Positions 6,556 through 15,025 of a stretch of 64,000 bases of DNA are shown in pieces; position 1 is the stretch's first letter, and each line of letters starts with the position of its first letter. The stretch spans positions 50,753 to 114,752 of the forward strand of contig CAZKCI010000027.1 in assembly GCA_964551475.1 (NCBI GenBank), in the 5' to 3' direction. Under the pieces are notes generated by a model, which did not search any database, was not told the DNA's origin, and saw only the letters and a list, made by a program, of their open reading frames with translations. A program made the position numbers and the translations under genes. The stretch is from CAZKCI01 sp964551475. Lineage in GTDB: Bacteria; Auribacterota; Erginobacteria; Erginobacterales; CAZKCI01.

Positions 6556-8655
6556 ATGAGCGCAGTGATCCGATCCCGCATAACCTTTCTGATCCTGGCC
6601 GCCGCCGGCTTCCTCTACGCTCCCCTTCTCCCCTCCCAGCAGAGAGCGGACGAATCCCAGGTGGAGACGGCGCTCCAGCAAAAGCTCCAGTCGATGCTGG
6701 ACGTCCTGGTCGGCCCCCAGCGCACAATCGTCGACGTCGACGTCACCCTCCGGGACACCGCCACGGCGAACGAGGTGAGTAACCGCGTCCGCGCAATGAC
6801 ATCTCTCTCCGGCGTCCGCACCAGCGTGAAAAAGGAGGAGGCGGGGGCCGCCGACGGAGACCTCCTGGAACCCCTGATCTCGAGCCGCCATATCTCGGTC
6901 CAGGCCGACGAAAAGCTCGCCGCCGAGCTGATCGAGAAGATCAAAACCGAGGTCCCCAAGTGGGCCCGGATCAATCCCGGCCGCGGCGACACCTTCAAGC
7001 TGGAGCTCATTCCCTGGCGGGAGATCGTCTCCCCCCCCTCCGCCACCCAGCAGAACTACCTCCTCTACTCCATTTTGGCCATGGTCGTCCTGCTCATCCT
7101 GATCGCCGCCATCTACTTCCCCCTGAGAAAGCTCAAGATGCCGGAGACAACCCCCCCGGGAGCAATCCCCGGAACACCGGCCGCACCCCGAGGACCGGGC
7201 GAAGAGGCCGCCGGAGGCCCCGGTGAAGAAGAAAAGCGCAAACAGCGCACCGAAGAACTCGATGAATTGAAGCAGGTCTTCGCCGGGGCGGCGAACATCG
7301 ACCAGAGCGGCGTCCTGGAGGAGATCAGGAACATGATCGAGAAGGGCCTCTCCCGCACGCCGGCCCAGATCGACTCAATCCTGGAGGAGATCAAGGACAT
7401 CCTCTCCAAGACCCCCCAGGAGTCGGACACACTCCTGACCGAGATCCGCGACACGCTGGCCGACATGCTGGATGCCCAGAAGAAGCTCACGGCGATGGGC
7501 GGGCTGGGCGCGGGAACCGGGACCGGCGCGGCGGCCCCGGGCGCCGCGCCCGCCGCCGCGCCGGCCGCCCGGGCGGAAGCCGCGGGGCGGGCCGCCGGGG
7601 ACGGCGGCTTCGGCCCCGAGGTGGTCGAGGTCCTGGGCAACATCGAGGACCTGATGGCCCAGCAGTTGGAGAAGACACCGGAGAGCGGCATCCTGGACGA
7701 GCCCTTCAAGTACCTGAAGACCCTTCCGCCCGAAGACGTCGTCATGCTGGTCGAGGACGAGGAGCCGAAGCTCGCGGCCGCCGTCCTCTCCCAGATCGAC
7801 TCCAAATCCGCCGCCGACGTGATGGCGGGGATCGAGGAGGAAAAGCAGTTCGAGATCGCCCGGGCGATGACGGGCCTGGTCGAGACGGAGGACCTGGCCG
7901 AGGAGATCAAGGACTTCCTGGAACGCAAGCTCAAGATCGTCCGCCTGCACAAGGACTACATCCCGGTCCTCGGTTACCGGGTCCTGGCCGACATTCTGTC
8001 CTCCAGCCGCTACGCGGTGGCCCGGGTCCTCCTGGACAAGATGGAGTCCAAGAACCCGGCCATGGCCGCCGAGGTGCGCAAACGGATGTTCCTCTTCGAG
8101 GACGTGGTCACCCTGACCGACAAGGACCTCGAGGCCCTGATCCACAACCTCCCCCGGGAGATGGTCTCCTGCGCCCTGGCCGACTCCCCGGAGGAGATCC
8201 GGAACAAGTTCCTCCAGAACATGACCGAGCGCGCCCGCCAGATGATCCAGGAGGACATGGAGACGCTGAAGAAGGTCCAGCTCGAGAAGGACGGCAAGGA
8301 GATGAACTTCAACGAGGCCATGCTCGCCCTCGATCAGAACGTGATCGAGGAGATCTTCCGGACGGTGGACCGCAACGTGGTCAAGATGGCCCTGCGCGGG
8401 GGCTCCGACGAGGTGCGGGAGAAGTTCTTCGCGGGTCTGACCGAGCGGGCGGTGGTGATGCTCAAGGAGGACCTGGAGGTGATGGGCCAGATCACGCGCA
8501 AGCGCGCCGACGAGGCTCAGGAAGAGGTGATGAACGTCCTCCGCAAGCTCTCCAGCAAGACGCTGGAGGCCCAGCACGAGATCATCGCCACCATCCGCAA
8601 GCTCGAGAAGGAAGGGCAGATCAGCGTCGAGCGCTTTCAGGAAGAGATGGTTTAG
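6556..8655 (+). CDS. FliF-like/FliG fusion: membrane-anchored rotor protein with doubled FliG C-domain
   Basis: A 699-residue protein starting at the ATG after GGGAG. In order: signal/first membrane helix (about 8-24); a periplasmic segment (about 35-155) whose V-E-T-A-L-Q-Q-K-L...V-G-P-Q-R-T-I-V-D-V-D-V-T-L resembles the C-terminal periplasmic part of FliF; a second helix (about 168-190); a low-complexity linker with three short repeats containing S/T-I/L-L-E/T-E-I-K/R-D (about 250-305) and an Ala/Gly stretch (318-350); a FliG middle-domain-like region (about 383-460); then two FliG C-domain-like units (about 505-585 and 590-665). The second unit keeps A-L-R, R-E-K, T-E-R and K-E-D-L-E, matching the charged torque helix of FliG. 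The first has A-L-A in place of A-L-K but keeps N-K, T-E-R and Q-E-D. It is followed one base later by flbD, then motA and two motB genes. Confidence 0.83.
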   Translation: MSAVIRSRITFLILAAAGFLYAPLLPSQQRADESQVETALQQKLQSMLDVLVGPQRTIVDVDVTLRDTATANEVSNRVRAMTSLSGVRTSVKKEEAGAADGDLLEPLISSRHISVQADEKLAAELIEKIKTEVPKWARINPGRGDTFKLELIPWREIVSPPSATQQNYLLYSILAMVVLLILIAAIYFPLRKLKMPETTPPGAIPGTPAAPRGPGEEAAGGPGEEEKRKQRTEELDELKQVFAGAANIDQSGVLEEIRNMIEKGLSRTPAQIDSILEEIKDILSKTPQESDTLLTEIRDTLADMLDAQKKLTAMGGLGAGTGTGAAAPGAAPAAAPAARAEAAGRAAGDGGFGPEVVEVLGNIEDLMAQQLEKTPESGILDEPFKYLKTLPPEDVVMLVEDEEPKLAAAVLSQIDSKSAADVMAGIEEEKQFEIARAMTGLVETEDLAEEIKDFLERKLKIVRLHKDYIPVLGYRVLADILSSSRYAVARVLLDKMESKNPAMAAEVRKRMFLFEDVVTLTDKDLEALIHNLPREMVSCALADSPEEIRNKFLQNMTERARQMIQEDMETLKKVQLEKDGKEMNFNEAMLALDQNVIEEIFRTVDRNVVKMALRGGSDEVREKFFAGLTERAVVMLKEDLEVMGQITRKRADEAQEEVMNVLRKLSSKTLEAQHEIIATIRKLEKEGQISVERFQEEMV

Positions 8656-8656
8656 T

Positions 8657-8857
8657 ATGATCAAACTCACCAGACTGAACGGGCAGGAGATGATCATCAA
8701 CGCCGATCTGATCGAGCTGATCGAGGCGAGGCCTGACACCATCGTCACCATGAACACGGGGGAGAAATACATCGTCCGGGAAGCGGTGGACGACATCATC
8801 GCCCGGATCTCCCGTTACAAGCAGAGCCTCAGTCAACCCCCACCAACCAACGAATAG
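8657..8857 (+). CDS. flbD: FlbD family protein
   Basis: A 66-residue protein starting M-I-K-L-T-R-L-N-G-Q-E, then N-A-D-L-I-E-L-I-E-A-R-P-D-T-I-V-T-M and G-E-K-Y-I-V-R-E: the classic FlbD pattern. It begins one base after the stop of the FliG-fusion gene. FlbD is a small protein of unclear biochemical role normally found beside motA in flagellar operons, for example in spirochaetes and Firmicutes. Its presence supports the motor interpretation of this cluster. Confidence 0.92.
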   Translation: MIKLTRLNGQEMIINADLIELIEARPDTIVTMNTGEKYIVREAVDDIIARISRYKQSLSQPPPTNE

Positions 8858-8866
8858 GGCTGCTCC

Positions 8867-9622
8867 ATGCGCGCATCCACGATCATCGGCCTCATCGCAG
8901 CTTTTATCATCGTTTTCCTGTCCATTTTTCTCCGGGGGGGGATGCCGATGGTCATGCTTTTCGTCGACATCCCTTCCATGATCCTGACCGGCGGCTGCAC
9001 CGTCGCCTGCATGTTCATCAACTTCACGCCCCGCCAGCTCTGGGATGGACTGCTCTCCTTCCGCTATTGCCTGGTGAGCAAGATGGCCACCCCAGCGGAC
9101 GTGATCGAGGTCCTGGTAGAAATGGCGGTCAAGGCCCGCAAGGAGGGCTTCATGGCCCTGCGCGAGCTCTCCACCAAGGGGCGCTACCCCCTCCTCGACA
9201 TCGGCGTGGACCTGGTCGCCGACGGGACCGACCCCGAGGTGACCCGGGGCATCCTGGAGACGGTCTCCGACTACATCAACGTCAAGATCTCGGGCGAAGA
9301 GCGTTTCTGGCGAGACATGTCGATCTACGCCCCCTTCTTCGGGATGCTGGGGACGCTGGTGGGACTGATCATGCTTCTGAAGACACTGAAGGACCCGGAG
9401 ACGATCGCCCCCAACATGTCGCTCGCCCTGGTCACCACGTTCTATGGCTGCGTCATCGCCGGCATCATTTGCATGCCGGTCGCGGGCAAGATCCACGTCT
9501 ACAACACCAACCTGGCCTTGAGCCGCGAGATCATCATCGAAGGGATCGCGTCCATCCAGGCCGGCGACAACTCCCAGATCGTCCGCGAGAAGCTCCAGGC
9601 CTATCTCGCGGGGCTACAGTAA
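8867..9622 (+). CDS. motA: MotA-type stator subunit
   Basis: 251 residues with four membrane helices (about 5-22, 28-50, 152-172, 184-206). The proline in Y-A-P-F-F-G-M-L-G-T-L-V-G and the one in I-C-M-P-V-A-G-K are placed like the two functional MotA prolines. The cytoplasmic loop carries R-K-E-G and R-E charges as in the torque interface. It should form the ion-channel pentamer with the two MotB-like proteins encoded next. It starts nine bases after flbD. The TolQ/ExbB family is related, but gene order and loop size fit MotA. Confidence 0.94.
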   Translation: MRASTIIGLIAAFIIVFLSIFLRGGMPMVMLFVDIPSMILTGGCTVACMFINFTPRQLWDGLLSFRYCLVSKMATPADVIEVLVEMAVKARKEGFMALRELSTKGRYPLLDIGVDLVADGTDPEVTRGILETVSDYINVKISGEERFWRDMSIYAPFFGMLGTLVGLIMLLKTLKDPETIAPNMSLALVTTFYGCVIAGIICMPVAGKIHVYNTNLALSREIIIEGIASIQAGDNSQIVREKLQAYLAGLQ

Positions 9623-9720
9623 AAGTAAGGAAGACCGGGGAAACCGGGGGTGGGGCGGAAGCGCCCCCTCTCGTTTCCGCCGTGGTATATTTCCAGGAGC
9701 AGGTGGAGCGTCGATATCCT

Positions 9721-10542
9721 ATGCCCGTAGAGGACAAGCCGGTTCCGCGCGAACGCAAGCGGGTCAACCCCGACCAGGAGGGCGGCGGGCTCTCCTCCTC
9801 CTGGCCGCCCGTCTGGATGACCACCTACTCCGACATGATCACCAACCTGATGACCTTCTTCGTGCTCCTCTACGCCCTGACCATGGTGAGGATCCCCTTC
9901 GATCTGGTCAAGTTCGCTGAACCGGGAGACAAGCGCATTGTGCCCACCGGCAGCGAGGATTTTTTCTACACCGATGAAACCCAGTCAGCAGATGATATCC
10001 AGGTTCTGGAGCAGATCGAACGGATGACGGCGGAAGACCGGCTGGCCTTGAGCGAGATGGCGACGTTCCAGGAGCAGGTGGAAGAACTGAAGCGGACACT
10101 GGAAAAGGGGAGGCTCGCCGACGGCGTAAAGGTGTTGATCACCGCCGAAGACGTGGTCATTGTCCCTTCCGCGCCCCTGATTTTCGCGGAAGGCTCGGAC
10201 CGGATCAAAGAGTCCTTTTTCCCCATCCTCGACCGTCTGGCGGGGCTGATCAAGGATACCAAAGCCTCCGTCCGTATCGAGGGGCACACCGACGACACGC
10301 CGATCGACCCCCTCCACCGGAACCGTTTCCCCAGCAACTACGAGCTCTCCGCCGCCCGGGCGATCGCCGTCGGCCGCTATTTTATCGAAAAGCACGCCGT
10401 GCCTCCCGAGCGGATCGCCGTGGCCGGCTACGGCCCCCTCCTCCCCCGCTTCCTGGCCAGCGAGCCCGAGAAGCGGGCGCTCAACCGCCGGGTCGAGTTC
10501 CATATTTTCATATCTTCGGCGACCCTCTCGAAAGAGGGCTGA
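9721..10542 (+). CDS. motB: MotB-like stator subunit 1 with OmpA domain
   Basis: 273 residues. A basic N-terminus leads into one membrane helix with the proton-binding Asp38 in T-Y-S-D-M-I-T-N-L-M-T-F-F. A charged linker (about 60-130) precedes an OmpA-type peptidoglycan-binding domain (I-E-G-H-T-D-D-T-P-I about 186-195, then N-Y-E-L-S-A-A-R, then N-R-R-V-E-F). The 98-bp gap after motA holds GGGGCGGAAGCGCCCCC, a small hairpin. The ATG at 9721 is chosen because upstream codons overlap motA in another frame. It pairs with MotA and the second MotB-like protein. Confidence 0.93.
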   Translation: MPVEDKPVPRERKRVNPDQEGGGLSSSWPPVWMTTYSDMITNLMTFFVLLYALTMVRIPFDLVKFAEPGDKRIVPTGSEDFFYTDETQSADDIQVLEQIERMTAEDRLALSEMATFQEQVEELKRTLEKGRLADGVKVLITAEDVVIVPSAPLIFAEGSDRIKESFFPILDRLAGLIKDTKASVRIEGHTDDTPIDPLHRNRFPSNYELSAARAIAVGRYFIEKHAVPPERIAVAGYGPLLPRFLASEPEKRALNRRVEFHIFISSATLSKEG

Positions 10543-10547
10543 ACGCG

Positions 10548-11375
10548 ATGGGATCAAAAAGAAAAAGGATGGCCCAGGTGGAGGACAAGGGGCTGTCCGG
10601 CATGTGGCCCCCGGTCTGGATGACCACCTACTCCGACATGGTCACCAACGTGATGGTCTTTTTCGTCATCCTCTCCGCCATGCTCGTCCTCAAGATCGAC
10701 GTGACCTTGATCGCCGGGCCAAAGATGCGCGGCGACAAAGAAAGGCCGACCAAGGTGAAAAAGCTAACCGCGGAACAGAAGACCATGGTCGACAATTTCC
10801 GCGCTCTGGAAGAACAGCAGATGCGGGAGGCTGCCTCGGTCACCAAGATGCAGCAGATCGGCGAGGAGATCGCCCAGTATATCCTGAAAGCCAATCTTCA
10901 GAAATTCGTCGTGGTGGAGACGACCAAGTGGAAGGTCAAGGTGGTCCCGCTCACCCCCTTCCTTTTCTCCCCCGGTCGGGCGGTCATCCGCCCGGAGTCC
11001 CGTGACTTCCTCGACCGCCTGGCCAAGTTCTTCAGCATCAACCCCGGCCAGATCCGGATCGCCGGCCATACCGATAACCTGCCCATCTACTCCGCCGAGT
11101 ATCGCTCGAACTGGGAGCTCTCCGCCGCCCGGGCGGCCGCCATCATGAGGTATCTGGTGGAAGTCCACGGGCTCGATCCGAAGAGGTTCGTCGCGGTCGG
11201 CTGTGGGCCCTACCAACCGTTGGCGGACAACTCCACGCCGGAAGGGCGCAAGGAGAACCGCCGGGTGGAGATCGAGATCACTCAGGAACCCGAACCGGCG
11301 GGAAAGGCCGCAAAAGGCGGCATGGATGCGGCGGGGACCGCGGACGGCGGGGGGGCGGTCTCTCCGGCGAATTGA
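10548..11375 (+). CDS. MotB-like stator subunit 2 with OmpA domain
   Basis: 275 residues with the same order as its neighbour: a helix containing Asp30 in T-Y-S-D-M-V-T-N-V-M-V-F-F, a longer helical linker (about 75-115), an OmpA-like domain (I-A-G-H-T-D-N-L-P-I, W-E-L-S-A-A-R, N-R-R-V-E-I), and an Ala/Gly-rich tail. It begins five bases after the first motB. Divergence between the two outside the helix and OmpA core suggests an old duplication. Both retain the channel Asp, so a heterodimeric plug/anchor is possible. The last 94 bp overlap a small gene on the other strand. Confidence 0.92.
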   Translation: MGSKRKRMAQVEDKGLSGMWPPVWMTTYSDMVTNVMVFFVILSAMLVLKIDVTLIAGPKMRGDKERPTKVKKLTAEQKTMVDNFRALEEQQMREAASVTKMQQIGEEIAQYILKANLQKFVVVETTKWKVKVVPLTPFLFSPGRAVIRPESRDFLDRLAKFFSINPGQIRIAGHTDNLPIYSAEYRSNWELSAARAAAIMRYLVEVHGLDPKRFVAVGCGPYQPLADNSTPEGRKENRRVEIEITQEPEPAGKAAKGGMDAAGTADGGGAVSPAN

Positions 11376-11620
11376 ACGACGGCCGGGGGGCGCGTCCAGG
11401 ACGCTTCGGCCGCCGCGTGGCTTTTGCTGATCTCCAGCGCGCGCCGGATCGACTTCCCGATCTGCCAACCCGCCAGCGCCCCGAGTAGAACGCTCCCGGC
11501 GATCACTCCCATCCAGATCTTAGCCCCGATCCGCATCCTTTCTCGGGGAAAGTGGGAGCGGGTGGAGATCCGTACGCGAACCTTCTGACGCCGGGGCGGC
11601 GCCGAGTCGCTTCCCGTCAT
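11282..11620 (-). CDS. small single-pass membrane protein
   Basis: 112 residues starting at an ATGA overlap with the stop of the radical SAM gene upstream, which is good evidence for translation. A very basic N-terminus (R-R-Q-K-V-R-V-R-I) precedes one membrane helix (about 33-55) and a Pro/Ala-rich tail. The last 94 bp are antisense to the tail of the second motB gene, so the true C-terminus is uncertain. No family recognised. Confidence 0.5.
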   Translation of the reverse strand: MTGSDSAPPRRQKVRVRISTRSHFPRERMRIGAKIWMGVIAGSVLLGALAGWQIGKSIRRALEISKSHAAAEASWTRPPAVVQFAGETAPPPSAVPAASMPPFAAFPAGSGS

Positions 11621-12735
11621 AACCCCAGAGCCTTCCTGGCCTTGGCCAGCTTGATCCGGGCGTACTCGAAGAGGATGAGCGGATACATCCGCGGGTTGAA
11701 CAGGATGTTCAGCGTGAGGAAGCACTCGTAGGTGCAGAAGCATTTGCTCTCCCGGATCGTCCGCCGGGCGGCGCGGGCCTTCTCCCCGAACCAGATCTTC
11801 TTGAAGTCATAGCCTTCCTTCCGTACGTTCCCGAGCTTCAGATCGGCGTGGAGCTCGCAAGGCAGCACGTCCCCGTTGGCGAAGAGGGCCGCCCCCAGCG
11901 TCCCCCCCTGGCAGGGCAGGATCATCCGGTTCTCCCGGATCAGGCGGGCGATGATCCGGTGCCGGATGATCCTCTTGGCGTTGATCAGGTCGGCCAGGGG
12001 GAAACGGGTGTAGCCGGTCAGCTCGCGCTGGCGCAACCCCTTCTCCATCGCCCGGGCATAACGCTCGTAGTTGTCGATGTTGAAGAACTTCGCCGACGGC
12101 TCCATCGGCTTGCCCCGGGTGAGGAGGGTGAAGAGGGTGTCGGCCCCGAGAACCCGGGTGAAGTGGTCGTACATCTCGAGAAGTTTCGCGTCGTTGTAGG
12201 ACGAGACGGTGGTCTCGATGGTGGAGGTGAAACGGGGGTATTCCTGCTCGAGCTTCTTCAGCTCGCGGAAGGTGGCGGTCGCCTTTTCGAAGAGGCCGGG
12301 GAAACCCCTGATCTCGTCGTGGTCGGCGCCGATCCCGTCCAGGGACACGTCCACCATCAGGTCGAGGCCGGGGCAGGACTTCAGGATAGACCGGGTCGTC
12401 TCCACCACCCGCTCGGTCAGCGACCCGTTGGTGGGAATGCCCACGTTCTGGACGCGGTTGTTGCGGTGGAAGATCTTGACGATCTCGGCGAGATCTTTGC
12501 GGAGAAACGGCTCGCCCCCGGTGGGAAGGAGGAAAAGGAAATCGTCCATGGAGCGGGAGACCTTCTCGATTTCTTCGATCGTGAGCTGGTCCTGGCCGGG
12601 GTCGATCCCGGCCAGCAGGCAGTGCCGGCAGCGGGCGTTGCAGGCGGAGGTGACGAAAAAGACCAGGTAGAGGGGCGAGGCGTTACCCTGGAAAAGAACG
12701 CGGGGCGCGTATTTGAGATAGTGGAGAGATTTCAT
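11617..12735 (-). CDS. radical SAM/SPASM-type protein
   Basis: 372 residues. The radical SAM cluster motif is C-N-A-R-C-R-H-C (about 32-39), followed by the G-G-E-P SAM-binding region. The C-terminal part has additional cysteines (P-C-Q-G-G, V-L-P-C-E-L-H, C-F-C-T-Y-E-C) typical of SPASM auxiliary clusters. Such enzymes modify peptides, sugars or lipids; the substrate cannot be told. It lies at the downstream end of the polysaccharide locus. A 76-bp gap with GATTATAGATTATAGG words separates it from the upstream glycosyltransferase. Confidence 0.88.
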   Translation of the reverse strand: MKSLHYLKYAPRVLFQGNASPLYLVFFVTSACNARCRHCLLAGIDPGQDQLTIEEIEKVSRSMDDFLFLLPTGGEPFLRKDLAEIVKIFHRNNRVQNVGIPTNGSLTERVVETTRSILKSCPGLDLMVDVSLDGIGADHDEIRGFPGLFEKATATFRELKKLEQEYPRFTSTIETTVSSYNDAKLLEMYDHFTRVLGADTLFTLLTRGKPMEPSAKFFNIDNYERYARAMEKGLRQRELTGYTRFPLADLINAKRIIRHRIIARLIRENRMILPCQGGTLGAALFANGDVLPCELHADLKLGNVRKEGYDFKKIWFGEKARAARRTIRESKCFCTYECFLTLNILFNPRMYPLILFEYARIKLAKARKALGL

Positions 12736-12811
12736 CGCCGAACCACAGATTATAGATTATAGGCAACTAATTATACGCTATTCCGGGCCAGAGGCCAGCG
12801 CGCGGGGAGCG

Positions 12812-13957
12812 TTATAGGTTACGCATCTTTTTCCCCCTTCCTCCCAGCTGCCGGTACAGCTCCTCGTAGTCTCTGATCATCCTCCCCGCATCGAAGCGCT
12901 TGCGCACCGCCGCCGCGGCCCGTTCGCCCGTCTCCCGCCGCAGATCGGGATCGGCCAGGAGACGATCGATCGCCTCCGCCAGGGCGGGAGAATCCCGGGG
13001 CGGGACCAGTATCCCCGTCCGCCCGCTCTCGATGACTCCTGCCGCCCCCCCGACTGAAGTGACCACCGCCGGACGGGCGAGAGCCATCGCCTCCAGCAAG
13101 GCCAGGGAAAGCCCCTCGCGGATCGAGCTCAGGACAAAAACGTCGACGGCCGCGATGATCTCGATGGCGTCGGGGCGGGAACCGAGGAAATGGACGTTTC
13201 CGCCGATCCCCTTCTCCTCCGCCAGGCGTTCGAGATCGCCCCGGATCTCCCCCTCCCCCAGGACGAGAAAACGAACATCCCGGCGACGGGAAAGGATCCT
13301 CGCGGCCGCCTCCAGAAAATAGACATGCCCCTTCTTCGGCGTGAGCGCGGCGACGATACCGACGAGAAGCGACTCCGGGGGGAGTTTGAGCCGGCGCATC
13401 AGCTCCGGTCGGGAGACCGCAGCCGGCATCCTCTCAAAGTTGAGGCCGTTCTCGATCACCGTTATCCGGCCGGCGGCAATCCGACAGCACGAGACCAGGG
13501 AATCTCGGACGGGAGCGGAGACGGCGACCATCCGATCGGTGAGCAGGCTCAAAACGCGGTCGGCGGCCGCGCGCCGGGAACCCTTCCATTCGGATGTGTT
13601 GTGCTCGGTGTGGACGATCGCGGCGGGGACGCCCGAAAGGCGGACGGCGAGCGTCCCCCAGAGCCGGCTGGAAAAGAGGTGGGTGTGGACAATCGAAGGG
13701 CGGTACTCGCGGACGAGGCGGCGAAGACGGAGAAAGGCGGGAAGATCCCAGCGCGACCGGCGGCCGAGCAGGCGGACGGGGATGCCGGCGGCGGAGATCA
13801 TCTCGGCCGCTCCCCCGCCCCGGGTCAGGGCGGCCACGGCGAAGGAGAAGGAGACGGGGTCGCAGCGGGAAACGATGTCGAAGAGGAGTATCTCCGCCCC
13901 CTCCCGGGGGAGCGAGTCGATGATCTGGAGAATTTTGATTTTGGCTGGAGACGGCAT
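12812..13957 (-). CDS. glycosyltransferase family 4 (GT-B)
   Basis: 381 residues. The GT4 N-domain starts I-K-I-L-Q-I-I-D-S-L, with H-T-H-L-F-S-S (about 92-98) and H-T-E-H-N. The C-domain has P-K-K-G-H and the donor-site region S-x-R-E-G-L-S-L-A-L-L-E-A-M-A, a variant of E-G-x-x-x-x-x-x-E-A-M. It transfers a sugar during envelope polysaccharide assembly, probably at the inner membrane. Sugar and linkage cannot be read from sequence. Confidence 0.9.
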   Translation of the reverse strand: MPSPAKIKILQIIDSLPREGAEILLFDIVSRCDPVSFSFAVAALTRGGGAAEMISAAGIPVRLLGRRSRWDLPAFLRLRRLVREYRPSIVHTHLFSSRLWGTLAVRLSGVPAAIVHTEHNTSEWKGSRRAAADRVLSLLTDRMVAVSAPVRDSLVSCCRIAAGRITVIENGLNFERMPAAVSRPELMRRLKLPPESLLVGIVAALTPKKGHVYFLEAAARILSRRRDVRFLVLGEGEIRGDLERLAEEKGIGGNVHFLGSRPDAIEIIAAVDVFVLSSIREGLSLALLEAMALARPAVVTSVGGAAGVIESGRTGILVPPRDSPALAEAIDRLLADPDLRRETGERAAAAVRKRFDAGRMIRDYEELYRQLGGRGKKMRNL

Positions 13958-13993
13958 TCTATTGATCCGAGCTTAATGTTCCTGACGGATCAT

Positions 13994-14138
13994 GTCGATA
14001 GGTAAGGGCAAGGTTATCGGTCTGGTCTATGGGAAAGGTCTATGGTCTGGCTCGTCTGGCGGGTTGACAGGCCATACCTAACCCTAGCCCACTGACCAAA
14101 CCGTTGACCTAACCCTTTCCCGCCCACCAACCCGTAGC
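13994..14138. repeat. family B palindromic repeat, copy 2
   Basis: Left words GTCGATAGGTAAGGGCAAGG and GGTCTGGTCTATGGG; right words CCTAACCCTAGCCC, CCTAACCCTTTCCC. The element fills the gap between the glycosyltransferase start (13957) and the deacetylase stop (14151). Confidence 0.88.
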
Positions 14139-14150
14139 CTGATCTCTCTG

Positions 14151-14969
14151 CTAGAACCAGGGGGTTCTTTGCCACAGCCAGTGCCAACAATCAAAAGCCC
14201 CCATGAGCTTCAACCGGAAGGCGGCGGGATCGTCGTCGGCCGAGATCTCCGTCCGGGGGAGGGCGAAAGGATCGCCAGACGGACGGCAGGCGCCCGGGGC
14301 CACCGTGACCGCTCCCCGGTATCCGGCGCTCTCGGCCAGACGGCGATGGAGCGGGTGGTTCCGCCCCCGGGGATAGGCGAACCACGCGGGGCGTGTCCCC
14401 AGCTTCTCCCCGATGATCCGCGCGCTCTCCTCGATCTCCTCCTTTGCCTCCTTCTCCGTAAGAGCGGTCAGCTCCCGGTGAGTGAGACCGTGGGAGCCGA
14501 CGGTGACGCCGGCGCGCATAAGTTCCCCGAGCGACGCCCAGTCCAGGGGAACGTGCTCACCCGGCCGGCCGCGGTAACGCTCCAGTGAGATCTTCCCTTC
14601 GATCAGGCCCGGGACGACGAAGACGGCCGCGGGGAATCCCCGCTCGCGCAGGATCGGCCAGGCCGCGGAGTAAAAATCCCGGAAGCCGTCGTCGAAGGTC
14701 AGGGCGACGCGGGGACGGCAGCCGGCTCCCTCCGCCGCCAGCGCCGAGGAGAGCGGAACCACCTGCCAGCCGCCGGAACGGAGAAAGTCCATCTGACGGG
14801 CGAAAGACTCCGGGTGAACGGAGAGGCGGTCCCCGGGGATGTCGGCGACGCGGTGATACATCAGCATCCGCGTTCCCCTCCCCCGGAAGGCCCGCTCGGC
14901 GGCCGCCAGCGGCCAAGCCAGGCGAGGAAGCAGGAAGCGGAGAGATTTTCGTATCCAGAACTGGTTCAT
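14151..14969 (-). CDS. polysaccharide deacetylase
   Basis: About 272 residues starting M-N-Q-F-W-I-R-K-S. NodB-domain motifs: M-Y-H-R-V (about 37-41), T-F-D-D-G (about 90-94), G-S-H-G-L-T-H (about 150-156), and A-Y-P-R-G-R. The upstream in-frame extension to 15077 overlaps the end of the neighbouring glycosyltransferase and is rejected. It probably deacetylates the polysaccharide built by the surrounding glycosyltransferases. Confidence 0.9.
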   Translation of the reverse strand: MNQFWIRKSLRFLLPRLAWPLAAAERAFRGRGTRMLMYHRVADIPGDRLSVHPESFARQMDFLRSGGWQVVPLSSALAAEGAGCRPRVALTFDDGFRDFYSAAWPILRERGFPAAVFVVPGLIEGKISLERYRGRPGEHVPLDWASLGELMRAGVTVGSHGLTHRELTALTEKEAKEEIEESARIIGEKLGTRPAWFAYPRGRNHPLHRRLAESAGYRGAVTVAPGACRPSGDPFALPRTEISADDDPAAFRLKLMGAFDCWHWLWQRTPWF

Positions 14970-15025
14970 CGAAGACGAGCGGTTTCGCTGGCCCGAATAT
15001 ATAAACGAGAATCCCGGATTTGAGA

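Noticed and set aside
5595..11375. Zorya-type (ZorAB) defence system
   Set aside because: ZorA/ZorB resemble MotA/MotB, but here ZorC/D/E partners are absent, while FlbD and FliG-like domains are present, which fits a motor.
8867..11375. ExbB/TolQ-TolR energiser system
   Set aside because: The MotA loop length and prolines, the full OmpA domains on both B subunits and the flbD neighbour favour MotAB; no TonB or TolA gene is present.
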